A stretch of DNA of 8,384 bases from Helicobacteraceae bacterium (GTDB lineage: Bacteria > Campylobacterota > Campylobacteria > Campylobacterales > Sulfurimonadaceae), in NCBI GenBank assembly GCA_030613795.1, contig JAUWLG010000043.1:1-8384 (forward strand). The letters run 5' to 3'. The position numbers were made by a program, and so were the translations under genes. This document shows, one piece after another, positions 1 to 5,944 of this stretch (position 1 is its first letter; each line of letters begins with the position of its first letter). Under the pieces are notes generated by a model. That model did no database searches. It saw only the letters and a list, made by a program, of their open reading frames with translations, and was not told where the DNA came from.

Positions 1-509
1 AAAGCCTCTTTGAGTACTGTTTTCTTTGCTTTTTGCTCTCTATCTACCTCTTTGATCATCTCTACAAAGCGCACACTGCTAAAACCACTTACAAAGATAA
101 GACTTTGGTCATCACTCTGTTGGACTATAAGGTTGATGTAACTGGCATCTTTACGTTCAACTTGAAAAAAATAGAGGTTGTTAAATTGAAAAGCAGTTTT
201 GACATGTTTAGCCTCAAAGATTATGTCAATAGATCTACTTGTTCCGTGTCGGAAACGGTAAAGATCATCTACATCAGTATATTCGTAAACGAGTATCTCA
301 CCCTCTTCTGTTTTAAAAATAAACTGGTAGATCATGGCTGGACTGAGATTTACAGTTTTCTTCTCAAGCAACTCACCGTTGATGTTAATAACTTGCTCGT
401 CATGTTTGATCTCTAAACTGTTGGATTGAAGTGCAATGGAAGAGCTTGTGCAGCCGCTAGAGAGCAGTGCAAAAAGAAGTGATGCTGCAAAGATAAGTTT
501 TGTCTGCAT
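1..509 (-). CDS. Predicted lipoprotein, unrecognised family (partial, 3' end outside window)
   Basis: An open frame of 169 codons begins with ATG at 509 and runs off the left edge. TAGGG six bases before the ATG is a plausible SD. The N-terminus is a short signal peptide: Lys4, a hydrophobic stretch LIFAASLLFALL, then SSGC with Cys20 as the likely lipidation site; Ser rather than Leu at -3 makes the lipobox slightly non-standard. The mature part starts TSSSIALQSNSLEIKHD and looks beta-rich, with alternating hydrophobic residues (VINING, MIYQFIF, ILVYEYTD, FQFNNLYFFQVER, INLIVQQ) and a lysine-rich end of the visible part. It is expected to be anchored in the inner or outer membrane. I recognise no domain. 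Its own promoter and the terminator before it argue against co-transcription with the TCA genes, so neighbourhood does not suggest a function. Confidence 0.75.
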   Translation of the reverse strand, partial: MQTKLIFAASLLFALLSSGCTSSSIALQSNSLEIKHDEQVININGELLEKKTVNLSPAMIYQFIFKTEEGEILVYEYTDVDDLYRFRHGTSRSIDIIFEAKHVKTAFQFNNLYFFQVERKDASYINLIVQQSDDQSLIFVSGFSSVRFVEMIKEVDREQKAKKTVLKEA

Positions 510-529
510 TGTTTACCCTATTTTTATAA

Positions 530-538
530 AGTATAACA
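530..538 (-). promoter_or_regulatory. Candidate extended -10 promoter for the lipoprotein gene
   Basis: On the minus strand TGTTATACT gives a TG, one base, and the hexamer TATACT, one mismatch from TATAAT. It lies about 20 bases before the start codon and downstream of the terminator, in the only noncoding spacer of the window longer than 100 bases (510-627). No clear -35 hexamer is visible, which is common in Campylobacterota. The leader would be short. Confidence 0.55.
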
Positions 539-550
539 AGTTTTATGTAG

Positions 551-564
551 ATATTAATTAATAT
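551..564. repeat. 14-bp perfect AT palindrome upstream of the lipoprotein gene
   Basis: ATATTAATTAATAT is identical on both strands. It covers the expected -35 region of the promoter candidate at 530-535, a position where a dimeric regulator could bind. Because it is composed only of A and T in an AT-rich spacer, chance is a real alternative. Confidence 0.45.
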
Positions 565-577
565 TAAATGTAGTATC

Positions 578-600
578 AAAAAAAAGCGGCCGAAACCGCT
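578..600 (-). terminator. Intrinsic (Rho-independent) terminator of the operon
   Basis: On the minus strand AGCGGU (600-595) pairs with GCCGCU (590-585) around a UUCG tetraloop (594-591), the closing pair being a U-G wobble. Eight T follow directly (585-578, the first T shared with the stem). It lies 28 bases after the oorC stop and before the lipoprotein promoter, so it separates the TCA operon from the next transcription unit. The A-tract before the stem means it could also act weakly on plus-strand transcripts, but no plus-strand gene is seen. Confidence 0.9.
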
Positions 601-618
601 CTAAAATTGCTATTTGAA

Positions 619-640
619 AGCGGTGGCTTACGCCATTGCT
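619..640 (-). other. Hairpin with the oorC stop codon in its loop
   Basis: Read on the minus strand, AGC..UGGC (640-632) pairs with GCCA..GCU (627-619) around the tetraloop GUAA (631-628), which fits the stable GNRA class. Two A-C mismatches form an internal loop. The stop codon UAA is the last three bases of that loop. The GCCACCGCU arm also complements the AGCGG of the terminator downstream. Seen in sequence; function, if any, is unknown. Confidence 0.4.
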
Positions 641-1188
641 TCTTTTGCATATTTTTCACCAAGCTCGTATGCAACTTTATTTACATCATGAACTTTAGCA
701 GGTACTTTTGAAAGCATAGTGTCGATAAGTGTTTGTTTATTAATTGCATGCATCATTGTGTTTGCAATAGCCAGTGCTACAACAGATTGAGTAATTACAT
801 TACCAACCTCTTCCTTAGCAATAGTAATAATTGGAATCTCATAGATCTTCCATTTTTTACGGTCTTCATCAGTTGGGTGAACAAGGTTAGGATCAACAAC
901 GATTGTTCCACCAGGCTGTACACCGTCTTTGAATAGTTTATAACTCATCTCAGCAACTGAAAGCATGAAACCGATCTCACCTTCATTTGCATATGGGTAG
1001 TAGATCTCTTCATCATCTAGTTGAATATCAACAACAGTCGGTCCACCACGTACTTGTGATGTATATGTTGCTGTTTTTAGTCCATAACCACCAGACTTAA
1101 TCTTTGCAGCTGCAAAGATCTCACCAGCAAGAAGAACACCTTGACCGCCAACACCCGTAAATCTCATTAATGTTTTAGTATCACTCAT
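628..1188 (-). CDS. oorC: 2-oxoglutarate:ferredoxin oxidoreductase, gamma subunit OorC
   Basis: The 186-residue gamma subunit of the 2-oxoacid:acceptor oxidoreductase family has the glycine-rich motif FTGVGGQGVLLAGE (10-23) and YTSQVRGGPTVVDIQ (42-56), both characteristic of this subunit (Pfam POR family). It contributes to the interface that binds CoA in the assembled OorDABC complex. Length is normal for the family. It is the last gene of the operon: its UAA stop lies in the loop of a small hairpin, and a strong terminator follows 28 bases later. Motifs alone do not separate it from gamma subunits of other oxoacid oxidoreductases; the neighbouring oorD, oorA and oorB settle the call. Confidence 0.94.
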   Translation of the reverse strand: MSDTKTLMRFTGVGGQGVLLAGEIFAAAKIKSGGYGLKTATYTSQVRGGPTVVDIQLDDEEIYYPYANEGEIGFMLSVAEMSYKLFKDGVQPGGTIVVDPNLVHPTDEDRKKWKIYEIPIITIAKEEVGNVITQSVVALAIANTMMHAINKQTLIDTMLSKVPAKVHDVNKVAYELGEKYAKEAMA

Positions 1189-1193
1189 TGTGT

Positions 1194-1200
1194 CTCCTTA
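1194..1200 (-). promoter_or_regulatory. oorC ribosome binding site overlapping the oorB stop codon
   Basis: TAAGGAG reads as the oorB stop codon and the oorC SD at once, five bases before the oorC ATG. Terminating and initiating ribosomes therefore share this site, which suggests coupled synthesis of the beta and gamma subunits and fixes the oorC start at 1188. Confidence 0.8.
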
Positions 1201-2055
1201 GATTTTTTTCTTGAAGTCGTCTTGGGTAATCTTACCGCGCTTGCCTTGATGCACATCTTGGATGTCTTTGTACATATCACAGTACTCACGTACTTCTAGA
1301 TTTTGTTTAAGAACACCAAGAGGGAACAAGTTTAGTTGTTCCTCTTCAGTCATCGCATCGTATTTCTTTTTAGAAACAGTAATGCTGTCGATCCACTCAA
1401 GATTTTCCATAGCAGAAACCATTTTGTTTTTACGACCAAGGTTAATGTGACAGTTCGAAAGAACTTCCATCATAGAGAAACCTTTGTGCTCCATTGCTTT
1501 AATAAGGATCTTTTCAAGCTTCTTAGGCTCAAGCATTGTCTCACGAGCAACGAATGAAGCTCCTGAAGCGATAGCAAGGTCACAAGTGTCAAAAGTTGGG
1601 TCAATGTTACCCGCTTTTTGAGAAACTGTCCACATACCCTGAGGTGTAGTTGGAGATGTTTGTGAGTTTGTAAGACCGTAGATGAAGTTGTTGATAACGA
1701 TCATAGTCATATCGATGTTACGACGACAACCGTGAATAGTATGGTTACCACCGATAGCTAGAGCATCACCATCACCGGCAACACAGACAACCATCTTGTC
1801 TGGCTGAGCCAACTTGATACCTGTTGCATATGCTATAGTACGTCCGTGAGTCGTGTGAACTGTATTGAAGTCAACATACGACGAGAAACGTCCAGAACAA
1901 CCAATACCAGAAACAACACACACGTCATCTTGGCTGATGCCCATCTTGTCGATCGCTCTAATGAACGCCTTAAGAATAACACCGTCACCACAACCCCAAC
2001 ACCATAGTGTCGGCATCTTTTCTAATCTTAAATATTTATCATAATTAAATGCCAT
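1198..2055 (-). CDS. oorB: 2-oxoglutarate:ferredoxin oxidoreductase, beta subunit OorB
   Basis: The 285-residue subunit binds the thiamine diphosphate and magnesium and carries the proximal [4Fe-4S] cluster. The thiamine motif is GDGD at 94-97 followed by IGGNHTIHGCRRN and ending in NN (122-123) with YGLTNSQTSPTTP after it. Likely cluster ligands are Cys19 and Cys22 (WCWGCGDG), Cys53 (GIGCSGR) and Cys202 (SNCHINLGR). These correspond in order and spacing to the four-cysteine pattern known for archaeal 2-oxoacid:ferredoxin oxidoreductase beta subunits. The C-terminal part (about 211-285) is charged and lysine-rich. Only one base separates it from oorA; AAAGGAA in the oorA end is the probable SD. 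Its TAA stop forms part of the oorC ribosome binding site (TAAGGAG). No key residue appears to be missing. Confidence 0.96.
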   Translation of the reverse strand: MAFNYDKYLRLEKMPTLWCWGCGDGVILKAFIRAIDKMGISQDDVCVVSGIGCSGRFSSYVDFNTVHTTHGRTIAYATGIKLAQPDKMVVCVAGDGDALAIGGNHTIHGCRRNIDMTMIVINNFIYGLTNSQTSPTTPQGMWTVSQKAGNIDPTFDTCDLAIASGASFVARETMLEPKKLEKILIKAMEHKGFSMMEVLSNCHINLGRKNKMVSAMENLEWIDSITVSKKKYDAMTEEEQLNLFPLGVLKQNLEVREYCDMYKDIQDVHQGKRGKITQDDFKKKI

Positions 2056-2056
2056 C

Positions 2057-3190
2057 TTATAATTCCTTTACTTTACTAACGATCTCATGTGGAGAGAGTG
2101 GTCTACCATTAACTTTAAATAGACCGTCAATGTCTAGTCTTGCTGCTGCACGCTGGATTTCTGAGTGGTATTGACCAATGTTAAGTTCAACTACAACCAC
2201 TTTTTCAATTTTGTCTGTGTGCTCTTTGATCTTCTTAGCTGGTGAAGGCCAAATTGTGATCGGACGGAAAAGACCTGCTTTGATACCATCAGCACGTAGG
2301 TGACGAATCGCCTCTTTTGCTGCAAGTGAAACAGCACCATAAGCAACGATCATGATTTCTGCATCGTCCATCATGAACTCTTCATAAGACTCAACTTCGT
2401 CTTCATGTAGTGCAACTTTATCTTCTAGACGTTGAATAAGTTTACGACAAGTCTCGATCTCCTCAGTTGGGAAACCGTTTTTATCGTGGTGAAGACCAGT
2501 AAAGTGGTAACGGTAACCTGTGTACATTGGATTAAGTACTGCTGGCTCATCGTGCTCACACTGGTACGGGAAGTACTCTTCAGCTGGACCTTCGAATACT
2601 TTACGTGGAACGATTCCAGCTTTAACTTCTTCAATAGTTGGAAGAACAGCTTTACCGTGCATGTGACCGATAGTCTCATCAAGAAGAACGATAACCGGCT
2701 GCATAAATCTATCAGCAGTGTTGAATGCACGTACAACTTCAGTGTAACATTCAGCTAGTGAACCTGCAGCAAAAGTGATTGATTTGTAATCACCGTGTGA
2801 TGGGTTTTTAGACTGAAGGATATCACCTTGAGATACACGAGTTGGAAGACCAGTTGATGGACCACCACGCATAACGTTAACACATACCAAAGGTACTTCC
2901 GCCATTTGAGCAAGACCTAACTGCTCAGCCTTAAGAGACATACCTGGACCTGAAGTCGCAGTCAATGCTCTTTGACCAACCATAGCTGCACCGATTACTG
3001 CACAGATACCGCCGATCTCATCTTCCATTTGAATTGCCACACCGCCAACAGCAGGTAAAAGGTCAGAAACGACGTGCATTACCTCAGAAGATGGTGTTAG
3101 TGGATATCCACCAAAAAACATACAGCCAGCATCAACTGCTGCGATTGCTGCTAGTTCGTTACCAGTAGATATAATTTCTCTAGTTGCCAT
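2057..3190 (-). CDS. oorA: 2-oxoglutarate:ferredoxin oxidoreductase, alpha subunit OorA
   Basis: The 377-residue subunit (close to the length of H. pylori OorA) contributes the thiamine pyrophosphate pyrimidine-binding domain and the transketolase C-terminal-like domain. Visible motifs are GYPLTPSSE (28-36), a variant of the YPITPSS substrate loop; MEDEIG (55-60) near the cofactor; TSGPGMSLKAEQLG (79-92); and RGGPSTGLPTRVSQGD (108-123). TGLHHDKNGFP (231-241) is typical of the 2-oxoglutarate branch, and the C-terminal domain shows LFRPITIWP and VVELNIGQ. With OorB it forms the catalytic core that reductively carboxylates succinyl-CoA or oxidatively decarboxylates 2-oxoglutarate. AAGGAG in the end of oorD serves as ribosome binding site. 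oorB follows after a single base. Assignment to 2-oxoglutarate rather than another 2-oxoacid rests on family pattern and the sucCD neighbours. Confidence 0.95.
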   Translation of the reverse strand: MATREIISTGNELAAIAAVDAGCMFFGGYPLTPSSEVMHVVSDLLPAVGGVAIQMEDEIGGICAVIGAAMVGQRALTATSGPGMSLKAEQLGLAQMAEVPLVCVNVMRGGPSTGLPTRVSQGDILQSKNPSHGDYKSITFAAGSLAECYTEVVRAFNTADRFMQPVIVLLDETIGHMHGKAVLPTIEEVKAGIVPRKVFEGPAEEYFPYQCEHDEPAVLNPMYTGYRYHFTGLHHDKNGFPTEEIETCRKLIQRLEDKVALHEDEVESYEEFMMDDAEIMIVAYGAVSLAAKEAIRHLRADGIKAGLFRPITIWPSPAKKIKEHTDKIEKVVVVELNIGQYHSEIQRAAARLDIDGLFKVNGRPLSPHEIVSKVKEL

Positions 3191-3540
3191 TATTTAACTC
3201 CTTGTTCACTGAGTGACATATAATTGTTCGCAACAATAGCTGCTTGACGCTCTTTAGCATCATCGGTAAGTTTTGCAAAACTGAAACCAGCCGCTTTAAA
3301 CTCTTGTTTGTCTGCTACAAATATAGCAAAGTCAGGACATGTAAGCTCACACTCATTACATCCGATACAAGCCTCAGGATGATCAATAGAGATCATTGCA
3401 CCCAAAGTTGATGTTGACTCATATTTCATTCCAAGTACGCCTGAAGGACATACTGATACACAAATATCACACGCTTTACAGTTATCTGTATTTACCCATA
3501 CTGGTTGATCACCAGGGTTTACCATTGGACTTGCTGCCAT
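3190..3540 (-). CDS. oorD: 2-oxoglutarate:ferredoxin oxidoreductase, ferredoxin-like subunit OorD
   Basis: The 116-residue protein carries two [4Fe-4S] motifs: CKACDICVSVCP (Cys21, 24, 27 and 31) and CIGCNECELTCP (Cys58, 61, 64 and 68). All eight ligands are present, so two clusters are expected. It is the delta subunit that carries electrons between the catalytic subunits and external ferredoxin or flavodoxin, at the cytoplasmic side. N- and C-terminal extensions around the ferredoxin core (to 19 and from 72) are as expected for OorD-type subunits. It begins the block oorD-oorA-oorB-oorC; its TAA overlaps the oorA ATG (TAATG). By motif alone it could be PorD of pyruvate oxidoreductase, but the neighbouring subunits are of the 2-oxoglutarate type. 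Confidence 0.94.
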   Translation of the reverse strand: MAASPMVNPGDQPVWVNTDNCKACDICVSVCPSGVLGMKYESTSTLGAMISIDHPEACIGCNECELTCPDFAIFVADKQEFKAAGFSFAKLTDDAKERQAAIVANNYMSLSEQGVK

Positions 3541-3544
3541 TTTA

Positions 3545-3560
3545 TCTCCTAATTTAAAAT
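3545..3560 (-). promoter_or_regulatory. oorD ribosome binding site with upstream ATTTTAAAT box
   Basis: AGGAGA (3550-3545) is four bases before the oorD ATG and is preceded, one base away, by ATTTTAAAT (3560-3552). It is the same arrangement as before sucC. The strong SD fixes the oorD start at the first of the two nearby Met codons and permits initiation independent of the HMA gene. Confidence 0.6.
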
Positions 3561-3565
3561 ACGAT

Positions 3566-3865
3566 TTATTTCGTAAAATTGTTTACCGAAAACTTTCCGA
3601 CCGAGCAAGAGACAAAGCTCTTTGCCTTGAGACTTGCAGAGTCGATAATGCTAGTCTCTTCATCATATAGAGGATAGCCTAGTTTTCTTAAAACCGTTTT
3701 GAAGTGTGCTGATTGCGCTTCGTCAGGTACATTAGCTGTTACCTTTCGAGGCTCACACTCAAGGTCTACAGAGACTTCCGTAAAACCTTTTTCTTCTAAC
3801 GCTTTTGTGATCGTTGCAGCGCAACCGCCACAACGAACATTGGCTACTTCTATCGTTTCGAGCAT
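3566..3865 (-). CDS. Small heavy-metal-associated (HMA) domain protein, CopZ-like, with extra C-terminal tail
   Basis: The 99-residue protein has a ferredoxin-like HMA fold at about 1-68. The metal-binding loop reads NVRCGGCA, with Cys12 and Cys15; the usual Met of MxCxxC is replaced by Val. LRKLGYPLYDEE (59-70) matches the end of CopZ/MerP-like domains. Two further cysteines occur, Cys37 and Cys87. About 29 residues after the domain (71-99) form a polar tail I do not recognise; no signal peptide or membrane segment is seen. The family binds Cu(I) or related soft metals, but the metal and partner here are unknown. The start overlaps the sucD stop (TAATG) with no clear SD (GAAAAAG only), so it is probably translated by coupling to sucD. 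Two hairpins lie under the tail coding region. The HMA domain is firm; a role in the TCA operon is speculation. Confidence 0.85.
   Translation of the reverse strand: MLETIEVANVRCGGCAATITKALEEKGFTEVSVDLECEPRKVTANVPDEAQSAHFKTVLRKLGYPLYDEETSIIDSASLKAKSFVSCSVGKFSVNNFTK
3569..3591 (-). other. Hairpin at the end of the HMA gene, before oorD
   Basis: TTTCGTAAA (3569-3577) pairs with TTTACCGAAA (3582-3591): nine base pairs with one bulged base and a four-base loop (3578-3581). It ends directly before the HMA stop codon. The sequence after it on the minus strand is AT-rich but lacks the uninterrupted T run of an intrinsic terminator. It marks the boundary between the succinyl-CoA synthetase and Oor parts of the operon and could be a processing or partial-termination site. 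Confidence 0.45.
3605..3625 (-). other. Imperfect inverted repeat in the 3' part of the HMA gene
   Basis: GCAAGAG (3605-3611) pairs with CTCTTTGC (3618-3625), with one bulged T and a six-base loop. It lies in coding sequence for the unrecognised C-terminal tail, 13 bases from a second hairpin. No T-tract follows, so it is not a normal terminator. An RNA processing, stability or attenuation role is possible, as is chance. Confidence 0.4.
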
Positions 3866-4740
3866 TACTTTTTCGCCATAGCCTTAGTTACTGCTGCACC
3901 GATTTCAGCTGGAGAAACAACAACAGTTACGCCTGCTGCTTCAAGAGCTTCCATTTTTTCTTTTGCTGTACCGGCACTACCAGAAACGATAGCACCAGCG
4001 TGACCCATTGTTTTACCCTTAGGTGCAGTTTGACCTGCAATAAATGCAACAACCGGTTTAGTGATCTGCTCCTTAATTAGTTTAGCCGCTTGAATCTCAA
4101 GGTCTCCACCAATTTCACCGATCATAACAATACACTCAGTTTCCGGATCAGCTTCGAACATTGGAAGAAGTTGCTTGTATGAAAGACCGATGATTGGGTC
4201 TCCACCAATACCAACAGCTGTAGTAATTCCATAACCCTCTTGAACAACTTGATTAGTACCTTCGTATGTAAGAGTTCCAGACTTAGAGATAAGACCAACA
4301 TTACCTTTTTTGAAGATCATACCTGGCATGATCCCGATCTTACACTCTTCAGCAGTGATAATACCAGGACAGTTTGGCCCAATAGTCATCATACCGTGCT
4401 TAGTAGCATGAGCTTTAGCAGCTTGCATATCTTTAACCGGAGCACCTTCAGTAATGATTACTGCAAGTTCAATACCAGCTTCAGCCGCTTCCATTACTGC
4501 GTCACCAACAAATGCAGGTGGAACGAAGATCATAGAAACAGTAGCGCCAGTAGTCTCAACAGCTTCTTTAACAGTGTTAAAAACCGGTTGACCAAGGTGA
4601 GTTTGACCACCCTTGTTTGGTGTAACACCACCAACAATCTTTGTACCATAAGCAAGACATTGCTCAGCGTGGAAAGAACCCTCTTTACCAGTGAAACCTT
4701 GAACGATTACTTTTGTATCTTTATTTACTAGAATTGACAT
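3865..4740 (-). CDS. sucD: Succinyl-CoA synthetase (ADP-forming) alpha subunit
   Basis: The 291-residue CoA-binding and phospho-enzyme subunit partners SucC. The CoA-binding domain shows [14 protein letters not shown] (14-27) with GGVTPNKGG following. GPNCPG lies at 121-126, and the phosphorylated active-site histidine is His247 in [13 protein letters not shown] (242-254). Length and motifs match the family (E. coli SucD has 289). The ATG overlaps the sucC TAA as TAATG, with AAGGAAA inside the end of sucC as the ribosome binding site, consistent with coupled 1:1 synthesis of the two subunits. Its own stop overlaps the HMA gene start in the same TAATG fashion. No irregularities are visible. 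Confidence 0.97.
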   Translation of the reverse strand: MSILVNKDTKVIVQGFTGKEGSFHAEQCLAYGTKIVGGVTPNKGGQTHLGQPVFNTVKEAVETTGATVSMIFVPPAFVGDAVMEAAEAGIELAVIITEGAPVKDMQAAKAHATKHGMMTIGPNCPGIITAEECKIGIMPGMIFKKGNVGLISKSGTLTYEGTNQVVQEGYGITTAVGIGGDPIIGLSYKQLLPMFEADPETECIVMIGEIGGDLEIQAAKLIKEQITKPVVAFIAGQTAPKGKTMGHAGAIVSGSAGTAKEKMEALEAAGVTVVVSPAEIGAAVTKAMAKK

Positions 4741-5912
4741 TAGTTTCCTTTCGCTGCCGCTACTGCTTTAGCAGCACCGTCACCTAAATCATTACCAACA
4801 ATTAAGTTAGCGATATTTGCTTTTTTAAGAATCTCGGCAGCTTCTGGTGCATTAGTTCCATCAAGACGTACAATAACCGGAACGTTAACGTCAGTGATCT
4901 TAGTCGCTTCAATAATACCGTTAGCGATACGATCACAACGAACGATACCACCAAAGATGTTTACAAAAATTGCCTTGACTTTAGGGTTTTTAAGAATGAT
5001 CTCAAAACCTTTAGCAACTGTCTCAGCATTAGCTGAACCACCAACGTCAAGGAAGTTTGCAGGTGTTCCACCCATGTGGTTAATTGTATCCATAGTACCC
5101 ATCGCAAGACCAGCACCGTTTACCATACAACCAATCTCACCATCAAGAGCAACATAAGAGAGACCGTAGTGAGCTGCTTCAACTTCGTCTGGATCCTCTT
5201 CTGTCAGATCTCTCATCGCTAAGATATCTGGTTGACGTCCAAGAGCAGAATTATCAAAGCCCATCTTTCCGTCAAGTGCGATAAAGTCACCAGAACCAGT
5301 TCTGACAAGAGGATTGATCTCGATCATCTCTGCATCATTTTCCATGTAAAGTTTGAAAAGTTTTTGTGCGAAAGAGATAATTTTCTTCTGCTCATCCTTA
5401 TCAGTAATACCTAGACCAAATGCAAGTTGACGACCGTGAAAACCTTGAAAACCGATAGCTGGATCAACAGGGATAGTAATGATCTTCTCTGGTGTGTTTT
5501 CAGCAACATCTTCGATGTTCATACCACCCTCAGTAGATGCCATAATTAGAGGCATTTCAGAAGCACGGTCAAGAACAACAGAAAGGTAGAACTCATCTTT
5601 AATGTCAGCACCATCTTCGATATAAAGCTTTTGAACTAATTTACCCTCAGCAGTCGTTTGGTGTGTCACCAAAGTCATACCAAGAATTTCATGCGCTAAA
5701 GTTTCAACTTCTTCAAGAGTCTTAGCAAGTTTAACACCGCCGCCAAGACCACGACCACCTGCGTGAATTTGAGCTTTAACAACCCAAACAGGGCCACCCA
5801 ACTCTTGTGCAGCTACTACAGCATCTTTTACGCTTTCAACCATGATACCTTTGGGTGTAGGTACACCATACTTAGCAAAAATTTGTTTTGCCTGATATTC
5901 GTGAATATTCAT
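4740..5912 (-). CDS. sucC: Succinyl-CoA synthetase (ADP-forming) beta subunit
   Basis: The 390-residue nucleotide-binding subunit joins SucD to interconvert succinate, CoA and ATP with succinyl-CoA, ADP and phosphate; it closely follows the length and pattern of E. coli SucC (388). The N-terminal ATP-grasp half starts [16 protein letters not shown] and includes HAGGRG at 50-55. EINPLV (198-203) and ALDGKMG (212-218) give the likely magnesium ligands Asn200 and Asp214. The C-terminal CoA-ligase half has [11 protein letters not shown] (265-275), NFLDVGG (286-292) and [12 protein letters not shown] (316-327). Pro20 matches the residue reported for ATP-preferring rather than GTP-preferring forms, which is an inference only. 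The stop overlaps the sucD start by one base (TAATG). In the reverse TCA direction it makes succinyl-CoA for the Oor complex encoded downstream. Confidence 0.97.
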   Translation of the reverse strand: MNIHEYQAKQIFAKYGVPTPKGIMVESVKDAVVAAQELGGPVWVVKAQIHAGGRGLGGGVKLAKTLEEVETLAHEILGMTLVTHQTTAEGKLVQKLYIEDGADIKDEFYLSVVLDRASEMPLIMASTEGGMNIEDVAENTPEKIITIPVDPAIGFQGFHGRQLAFGLGITDKDEQKKIISFAQKLFKLYMENDAEMIEINPLVRTGSGDFIALDGKMGFDNSALGRQPDILAMRDLTEEDPDEVEAAHYGLSYVALDGEIGCMVNGAGLAMGTMDTINHMGGTPANFLDVGGSANAETVAKGFEIILKNPKVKAIFVNIFGGIVRCDRIANGIIEATKITDVNVPVIVRLDGTNAPEAAEILKKANIANLIVGNDLGDGAAKAVAAAKGN

Positions 5913-5916
5913 TTAC

Positions 5917-5933
5917 TCTCCTTGATTTAAAAT
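5917..5933 (-). promoter_or_regulatory. sucC ribosome binding site with upstream ATTTTAAAT box
   Basis: The fumC-sucC gap of 32 bases holds a strong AAGGAGA five bases or so before the sucC ATG, and immediately upstream the AT palindrome-like ATTTTAAAT (5933-5925). The same box-plus-SD arrangement precedes oorD (3560-3545). The SD decides the sucC start. The AT box could be an initiation enhancer or a weak -10 element, but it lies too close to the ATG for a normal leader; its role is open. Confidence 0.6.
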
Positions 5934-5944
5934 GGATAGACTGA

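Noticed and set aside
33..416. Plus-strand open frame of 127 codons
   Set aside because: It is antisense to the lipoprotein gene, has no SD and no recognisable domain, and the minus-strand frame has a signal peptide, SD and promoter.
2425..2736. Second minus-strand frame of 103 codons within oorA
   Set aside because: It is fully inside the conserved oorA in another frame and has no recognisable domain or independent ribosome binding site.
4240..4731. Plus-strand open frame of 163 codons opposite sucD
   Set aside because: Sequence composition is that of a shadow frame (rich in Ser, Thr, Asn and Phe) with no family motif; the opposite strand encodes a clearly conserved SucD.
5913..5944. Internal sigma-70 promoter in the fumC-sucC gap
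   Set aside because: The ATTTTAAAT box lies about 13 bases from the ATG, with no -35 hexamer at a suitable distance; it is kept only as a possible translation-related element.
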